The notes beneath the pieces are model-generated. The model saw only the letters and a list, made by a program, of their open reading frames with translations. It was not told where the DNA came from and made no database searches. This document shows, one piece after another, positions 58,743-64,000 of a DNA stretch of 64,000 nucleotides. A program made the position numbers and the translations under genes. Source of the stretch: Flavobacterium inviolabile (GTDB taxonomy: Bacteria > Bacteroidota > Bacteroidia > Flavobacteriales > Flavobacteriaceae); NCBI RefSeq assembly GCF_013389455.1, contig NZ_CP058278.1, forward strand, positions 992,001 through 1,056,000, given 5' to 3'. Within the stretch, counting starts at the first letter, position 1. Every line of letters begins with the position of its first letter.

Positions 58743-61445
58743 TTATTCAACAACAATCTTTCTTACTTCTTTTCGCTCTCCGTCAAGAACGGAAACGATA
58801 TAGATACCAGATTGTACCTGGTTTAATTGGATGTCCTGATTGAATAATCCTGAGTTTTGGTATGATTTGTTGAAAATCTCTCTTCCTCTGATATCGTGTA
58901 AAACAACTTTGATATCGTTGTTAGAGTTAGAGTTGAATTCAATTTTGAAATTACCATTGTTAGGGTTTGGATAGATATTGAAATCCTGTAATCCGAAACT
59001 TTCACTTCCCAGAGTTTCTGTTCTGGAACAAATGTTTACACCAAAGCTGTTTAAAGTACCGTTATTTGCGGCAGCAACGTCAGCGATAACCAATCTCCAG
59101 TTTCCTGCAGAACTCTGTCCGTTAAATACGTCTAATGAGTTTAATGGCTTGTAAGTGTTGTTTGCTCCGATTCCTGCACAGGCAAGCGCAACTCCTGCAT
59201 CATCAAAAGTAGTAACCATGTTGCTTGTTGTAAGGGCAGAACATCCTTGTTGGTAAACAATACGGATTTCTCCTACTGTAGTTGCTCCCGGTTTTAATAA
59301 ACCAATGTATAGATCATTGATTTTTGTATGTGAAATATTAACCGCAAGGTTTAAATCAGATATTGTTACGTTGTCCGGAACATTTACCTGTCCTAATATT
59401 TGCCATGCAATTGGATTTTGTGCAGCAATTGTAGTGTTAGGATTAGCAGTGTATGTGTTACAAGTTGTAGAAATAGTATATCCTATTGCGATATTTTTTG
59501 ATAAAGCATAGAAGATATTTCCAACTGCTTCTACCATAACTCTACATTTAGGAGAGGCAACGTTTGGTACAGTGATTACTTGTGAACCATCGTTTGGAGT
59601 GTTCGCTACCAAAGTAGTGAAGGTTGCTCCGTCGTCAGTAGATAATAAGATGTTTACGTTAGCGGTATTGATACCGTTTGCAGTTGTTCCTGCTACATCC
59701 CAGGTAACAGTTTGTGAAGAACCTTGTGTCCATGAAACATCAGCAGTACTTGGAGACGTGATTCTGAATGGTCCTGTATTAGCAAATGTAACAACCATGT
59801 TGTCACGGTTTGTCTGACCTCCGTTTGGTGTTTTGTTGTCTCTAACGGTTAGCGCAAAGTTCATTGTTCTTGCAGCATTAGGAACTACTTCCCATGTTGG
59901 TACAAGGTTTCCGGCTAAAACATCCTGGAATCTTGGCATATAACGGTTAGGATTCGAAGATGGAGGGAATGATCTGAAGTTAGGTCCGGTTGTAGCAGTA
60001 GCTACAGGAGGCTGTGTAGATATTTGTGTATCTGTTTGCTCCCAGCAGTAAGTAAGTGATTCTCCTGCAGTATCAGTAGCGCTTCCTTTAAGGATAAAAG
60101 CAGTTCCGTAAGGAATCGTGTAATCAGCTCCGGCATTTACAACCGGTGCTGCATTTCCGTTATTGGTTGTTACGGCACAGCTACCTGCTCCGTTAACGAA
60201 AGTTTGCATTTGTGCAATACTTACAGCGTGGAAATGTGAATCAGAATTGTTTTGTACGTCTACACCAGGGCAGATACCTGCATAACCCATAATCGTGTTA
60301 CCACTTCCTGGTTCTACAGCTGTAGCGTTGCTACGTGTACTTGTTGTACAGTTTCCTCCAATACCGTTGAAAGTGTGTGTGGCACCAAATTGGTGTCCCA
60401 TTTCGTGAGCTACATAGTCAATATCGTATGGATCTCCAACCGGAGCTGGTGAACCCGTGATTCCTCTTGCTTTGTTGTTTGTACATGGAGAGTTTAGCTG
60501 AGCCAGACCTCCACCACCTGTACTAACGGTGTGTCCGATATCGTAATTGGAAAGACCGATGTTTGCATCGATAACGGTTTGACTTTCGTTAATAAGCGTA
60601 TTGGCGTTGTCGTTAGTGAAGTTATCAGAATCGATAAAGATGATAAGGTCGTTATTAGCTACTAAATTCATGTGCATAGCCATGTCTCTTTCGTATAATC
60701 CGTTAACACGGTTCATGGTAACGTTCATTGCTGCTAAAACGGCTGCTTTTTTCTGAGCAAGAGTTCCGGTGCTAAGACCAGCTGCATTTACGTGGTAAGC
60801 GGCATACTCGATTGTACAGGCCATAGCCAAACGGAAAACACGGTATTTCCCGTCACTTGCCAATGCAAGAGAAGCATCCTGAATCATTTTTCCGGAAACT
60901 TGTTCGTGATCGTCTTCAATCATACAGCTGAAAGTGCGGTTGGTAGTCAATCCGTCTCTCGAGTAAACAATATAATTGTTTAAGTCTTTTGTATAGGTAT
61001 CAATATAGCTTGTTCCTGTTTTTGCAGACAATGTCATTGTGTGTAATCCGAATAGGGTTACTGTGAAATTGATTGTAGCAGTAGGATCTTCAATTCCTTT
61101 TCCGATATAGGATTTGATACCTGGGTATTTAGCTGCTAATGCAGCATCCATTACAGGGGATTCGAAAATACGATAGCTGTCTAAATTTCCTTGTGGGTTA
61201 GGAAAGGAAATAACTACATTGGAATTGCCATTGGAGTTGTCTCTAAGCGGTGCTGTTTGTAATTTTGTTTTTAAAGCAGCAAGATCAAGTGAAAATAATT
61301 CAAATTTTTGAGGCTGGGAAGCGCGTTCCGTTTTCTCATACATTCGAATTTTGTCCTCGCTAACTTTACTCCATAATGAACTTTGTGCATAGCCGGAAGC
61401 AAAAATACAAAAGGCCGATACAACAAAAAGTAATTGTCTTTTCAT
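58743..61445 (-). CDS. Reprolysin-like secreted metallopeptidase with T9SS sorting domain
   Basis: 900 aa. Signal peptide ending ASGYAQ. Metzincin zinc site HEMGHQFGATH with His347, Glu348, His351 and His357, and Met-turn TIMGYAG about 40 residues later. A beta-sandwich middle (about 440-640) and a proprotein-convertase P-like domain (about 650-790) are followed by a C-terminal type IX sorting domain (FNIYPNPNNGNFKIEF ... GIYIVSVLDGERKEVRKIVV). Paralogue of the gene at the left edge. Predicted to be secreted or attached at the surface through the T9SS. Confidence 0.93.
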   Translation of the reverse strand: MKRQLLFVVSAFCIFASGYAQSSLWSKVSEDKIRMYEKTERASQPQKFELFSLDLAALKTKLQTAPLRDNSNGNSNVVISFPNPQGNLDSYRIFESPVMDAALAAKYPGIKSYIGKGIEDPTATINFTVTLFGLHTMTLSAKTGTSYIDTYTKDLNNYIVYSRDGLTTNRTFSCMIEDDHEQVSGKMIQDASLALASDGKYRVFRLAMACTIEYAAYHVNAAGLSTGTLAQKKAAVLAAMNVTMNRVNGLYERDMAMHMNLVANNDLIIFIDSDNFTNDNANTLINESQTVIDANIGLSNYDIGHTVSTGGGGLAQLNSPCTNNKARGITGSPAPVGDPYDIDYVAHEMGHQFGATHTFNGIGGNCTTSTRSNATAVEPGSGNTIMGYAGICPGVDVQNNSDSHFHAVSIAQMQTFVNGAGSCAVTTNNGNAAPVVNAGADYTIPYGTAFILKGSATDTAGESLTYCWEQTDTQISTQPPVATATTGPNFRSFPPSSNPNRYMPRFQDVLAGNLVPTWEVVPNAARTMNFALTVRDNKTPNGGQTNRDNMVVTFANTGPFRITSPSTADVSWTQGSSQTVTWDVAGTTANGINTANVNILLSTDDGATFTTLVANTPNDGSQVITVPNVASPKCRVMVEAVGNIFYALSKNIAIGYTISTTCNTYTANPNTTIAAQNPIAWQILGQVNVPDNVTISDLNLAVNISHTKINDLYIGLLKPGATTVGEIRIVYQQGCSALTTSNMVTTFDDAGVALACAGIGANNTYKPLNSLDVFNGQSSAGNWRLVIADVAAANNGTLNSFGVNICSRTETLGSESFGLQDFNIYPNPNNGNFKIEFNSNSNNDIKVVLHDIRGREIFNKSYQNSGLFNQDIQLNQVQSGIYIVSVLDGERKEVRKIVVE

Positions 61446-61873
61446 TAGTTAAGGGTTTAAGTTATTAATTAGTTGGCCGTGAATATACTAATAATAAATT
61501 ATATGTTTATTTTTTTAACAAAAATCGCCGTTGTTTTTTGTGGGAACCGGTATGTTTGATGCGCTGAATAATTGGGTTAAATGAAGTTAAAATTTAAAAT
61601 ATTCCTACAATATGTTTTAAAATACAGCTAGTGATGCTTTATTGCGGAGATAATTTTTTATTTGAATTTTTTAATACTTTGTTGTTTAATTGTGTTTATT
61701 TTTTAACAAATAATATATGTTTTTGGTTTTAAATTATGTTTTTAGGTGTGAATAATTTATTAATGTATTCTCTCGTGAGCTGCTGAAAAATAAGGGGTTG
61801 GTGTTAAATTTAGGTAAACTTTTGATAAAAGATTTATATTTACCGAGATTAAAATTTAAACAACTAACAAATT
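61446..61873. other. AT-rich intergenic region between divergent peptidase genes
   Basis: 428 bp between divergent secreted-peptidase genes. I see no gene and no strong -33/-7 pair; TTTG at 61821 with TATATTTA at 61835 has too short a spacing. It must contain promoters for both genes. Confidence 0.4.
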
Positions 61874-64000
61874 ATGAAAAAAACTACATTGCAGATTTTT
61901 GCATTAATCGCAGTTGGAATGTTTTCCAATGCAGCGATGGCGCAGAATCCTACAAGAAAAGTTACTCATTTTGGTAAGGTGATTGAACTCCCAACGCAAG
62001 CACTAACGCCAAGTGGTCATATCAGATGTATGACGGATGAGAATGAGGCTTATTTGCGAGCGGAAAACCCAAAAAGAGCTACAAATGAGCAATTTGAAAC
62101 ATGGCTGGCTCCAAAGATCGCTCAGATAAAAGCAGATCGTGCTGCCGGGAAAAATGTTCAGCAAGTGTATAACATTCCTGTTGTAATTCACATTATCCAC
62201 AATGGAGATGCGATTGGTACCGGTGAGAATATTACCGATGCTCAGGCACGTTCCCAGATCAATGTGATGAATCAGGATTACAGAAAAATGGTTGGAACTC
62301 CGGGAGGAGCAAACTCAACCGGTTTGGCTGTAGATATTGAAATTAACTTCTGTCTGGCTCAGACAGATCCTTCCGGAAACTTAACGACAGGTATCATCAG
62401 ACATAATATTGCGCCTTACAGCAATAATATTACCAATGGTGCCGGTGGTCCTGACTGGGAAACCAGAGCAGATGTTGAGACGATGAAAGCAGCGACAATC
62501 TGGGATCCGAATCAATATTTGAATATGTGGACAATTCGTCCGGGTGGTAATCCTTTAAATCATCCAACAGCACCTGGATTAGACGGGTTGTTAGGTTATG
62601 CTCAGTTTCCTTCAAACTCTAACTTAGGAGGTCTGAATGTAAATGGTGGTGCAGCAAATACTGATGGTGTTGTTGCAGGTTACGATGCATTTGGAACAAT
62701 TGCTGAAAATGATGGTACATTCATGATGAATGGAACGTATAATTTAGGAAGAACCATGACACACGAAGTAGGTCACTGGTTAGGTTTACGTCACATTTGG
62801 GGAGATAGCTCCAGTTGTACTGTTGATGCAACAGACAGTTTTAATGACTATTGCTTGGATACTCCTGCAGCTGCGGCAGCAAACTATACTTGTGCTACCG
62901 TTAACTCTTGCCCGTTGTCTCCAGGAAACGATATGATCCAGAATTATATGGATTATACAAACGATGCGTGTATGGACACATTTACACAAAATCAAAAAGA
63001 CCGTATCGTTGCGGTTATGCAGAACTCACCAAGAAGAAACTCATTAAATGCTTCAACGAAGTGTCAGACCCCTACACCAATTATCCGTTTTGATAATTCT
63101 ACAGGTTCTGTAAATGAAGGTACAAACTGTAGTTATACAGAAGTTAATTTCCCGGTTTCTATCGGAAAAGCGCCTTCTGCTAATGCAGTTGTTACTTTTA
63201 ATGTGGCTGCTGGCGGAACAGCAACTCAGGGAGTAGATTACCAAATCATGACACCAACAGTAACTTTTGCTGCCGGTGCGGTAACTTCTCAGAACTTAAC
63301 AGTTCGTGTGTTTAATGACGGTTTAGTAGAAGCTAATGAAACGTTCACAGTGAACATGACATTAAATGCTAATGGTGGTGATGCTACCTTAAATACAGCT
63401 GCAAGCTCAATTGTTGTTACAATTATCGACAATGATGCTGCTCCTTCAGCTTCGCAAACAACTGTTTTATTAACGGAAGATTTCGAAGATGCAACAGGAT
63501 GGACTATCCTTGATGGTGACGGTGATGGTAAAAACTGGGGATTAATTTCTGGTTTATCAGGAGCTCCATGGACAGGTATTTCAGGTGCGTTTGCTTATTC
63601 TGCAACAGATAACCTTATTTTAACCGGTGGAGTAGGATCTAATCCTAACGCTGATAACTATATGATCAGCCCGCAATTCACAATTCCTGCAGGTGCTACT
63701 GCAGCAAGTGTTTCATACGCAATTGGAGGTTATAGCAGAACAGCTAACCCTACAGGTTATAAAGAACATTATTATGTGTACTTTACAACAAATAAAGCTA
63801 CAGCTGCAGCAATTCAGGCTGGTGCAGTTTTAGAAAATAACAGAGAAATTCCGGCGAGAGCTGCAGAAATGAGAACGCATAACCTTACGGCTTATGCAGG
63901 TCAGACAGGTTATTTGGTTTTCAGACACTTCCACAATCCAAATGGAAATGGAATGTTGATGCTGGATACAGTTGATGTTACTTCAACCGTTTCTACTGCT
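61874..64000 (+). CDS. M43 (cytophagalysin/pappalysin-like) metallopeptidase, 3' end outside window
   Basis: The frame stays open for 709 codons from ATG 61874 to the edge. Signal peptide ends NAAMAQ. Residues 90-390 form an M43 metzincin: zinc site HEVGHWLGLRH (His297, Glu298, His301, His307), conserved Cys in SSSCTVDATD, and Met-turn NYMDYTND. A Calx-beta-like domain (about 420-530, GVDYQIMTPTVTFAAG ... DGLVEANETF) follows, then a cleaved-adhesin/choice-of-anchor J domain from about 535 (EDFEDATGWTILDGDGDG). More domains and a T9SS tail are expected beyond the window. Extracellular protease, probably gelatin- or protein-degrading. Confidence 0.92.
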   Translation, partial: MKKTTLQIFALIAVGMFSNAAMAQNPTRKVTHFGKVIELPTQALTPSGHIRCMTDENEAYLRAENPKRATNEQFETWLAPKIAQIKADRAAGKNVQQVYNIPVVIHIIHNGDAIGTGENITDAQARSQINVMNQDYRKMVGTPGGANSTGLAVDIEINFCLAQTDPSGNLTTGIIRHNIAPYSNNITNGAGGPDWETRADVETMKAATIWDPNQYLNMWTIRPGGNPLNHPTAPGLDGLLGYAQFPSNSNLGGLNVNGGAANTDGVVAGYDAFGTIAENDGTFMMNGTYNLGRTMTHEVGHWLGLRHIWGDSSSCTVDATDSFNDYCLDTPAAAAANYTCATVNSCPLSPGNDMIQNYMDYTNDACMDTFTQNQKDRIVAVMQNSPRRNSLNASTKCQTPTPIIRFDNSTGSVNEGTNCSYTEVNFPVSIGKAPSANAVVTFNVAAGGTATQGVDYQIMTPTVTFAAGAVTSQNLTVRVFNDGLVEANETFTVNMTLNANGGDATLNTAASSIVVTIIDNDAAPSASQTTVLLTEDFEDATGWTILDGDGDGKNWGLISGLSGAPWTGISGAFAYSATDNLILTGGVGSNPNADNYMISPQFTIPAGATAASVSYAIGGYSRTANPTGYKEHYYVYFTTNKATAAAIQAGAVLENNREIPARAAEMRTHNLTAYAGQTGYLVFRHFHNPNGNGMLMLDTVDVTSTVSTA

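Overview
The window looks like a chromosome segment of a Flavobacteriaceae bacterium (Bacteroidota), close to Flavobacterium. The reasons are low G+C, Bacteroidota-type promoters (TAnnTTTG near -7, often with TTTG near -33) in place of clear Shine-Dalgarno sites, many lipoproteins, secreted metallopeptidases (one with a type IX secretion C-terminal sorting domain), and flavobacterial-style Rhs and biotin gene arrangements.

Layout. (1) 1-2862: 3'-truncated reprolysin-like metallopeptidase, minus strand. (2) 3.0-11.3 kb: biotin region with bioF, a DUF2007 gene, bioD, a lipoprotein gene, bioA, a beta-ketoacyl synthase, recX, a JmjC/cupin gene and bioB. (3) 11.7-32.0 kb: a five-gene Rhs operon made of a lipoprotein, an 1860-aa SpvB/Rhs-like protein, an LRR + VWA protein, a small exported protein and a 3303-aa YD-repeat Rhs protein with thrombospondin type 3 repeats near its end. 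(4) 31.9-42.0 kb: a disrupted region. Five copies of the conserved Rhs C-terminal core lie in it in both orientations, each followed by a different broken toxin-tip/immunity segment. The outer pairs form two approximately 3-kb inverted arms around a centre with one tyrosine recombinase gene and an opposing fragment of a second. Almost every reading frame here is broken by indels and long A/T runs, while both flanks are clean. (5) 42.2-53.6 kb: one tightly packed operon for a type IV filament / type II secretion-like machine (pseudopilins, prepilin peptidase, GspE, GspF, secretin, PilM/N-like, PilO-like and PilP-like proteins). (6) 53.8-55.1 kb: an ankyrin gene beside a 188-bp element with exact terminal inverted repeats. 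(7) 55.5-58.7 kb: housekeeping genes tRNA-Leu(CAA), prs, rplY/ctc, pth and a small lipoprotein gene. (8) 58.7-64 kb: a second reprolysin-like metallopeptidase and a 3'-truncated M43 metallopeptidase.

The most interesting reading is that the Rhs 3' end and the inverted tips around a tyrosine recombinase form a shufflon-like switch that exchanges the C-terminal toxin of the big Rhs protein. The caveat is that the same 10 kb has the signature of a poorly resolved repeat assembly. Mixed inversion isomers in the culture could explain both observations. Long-read evidence is needed before the pseudogene calls or the switch are accepted.
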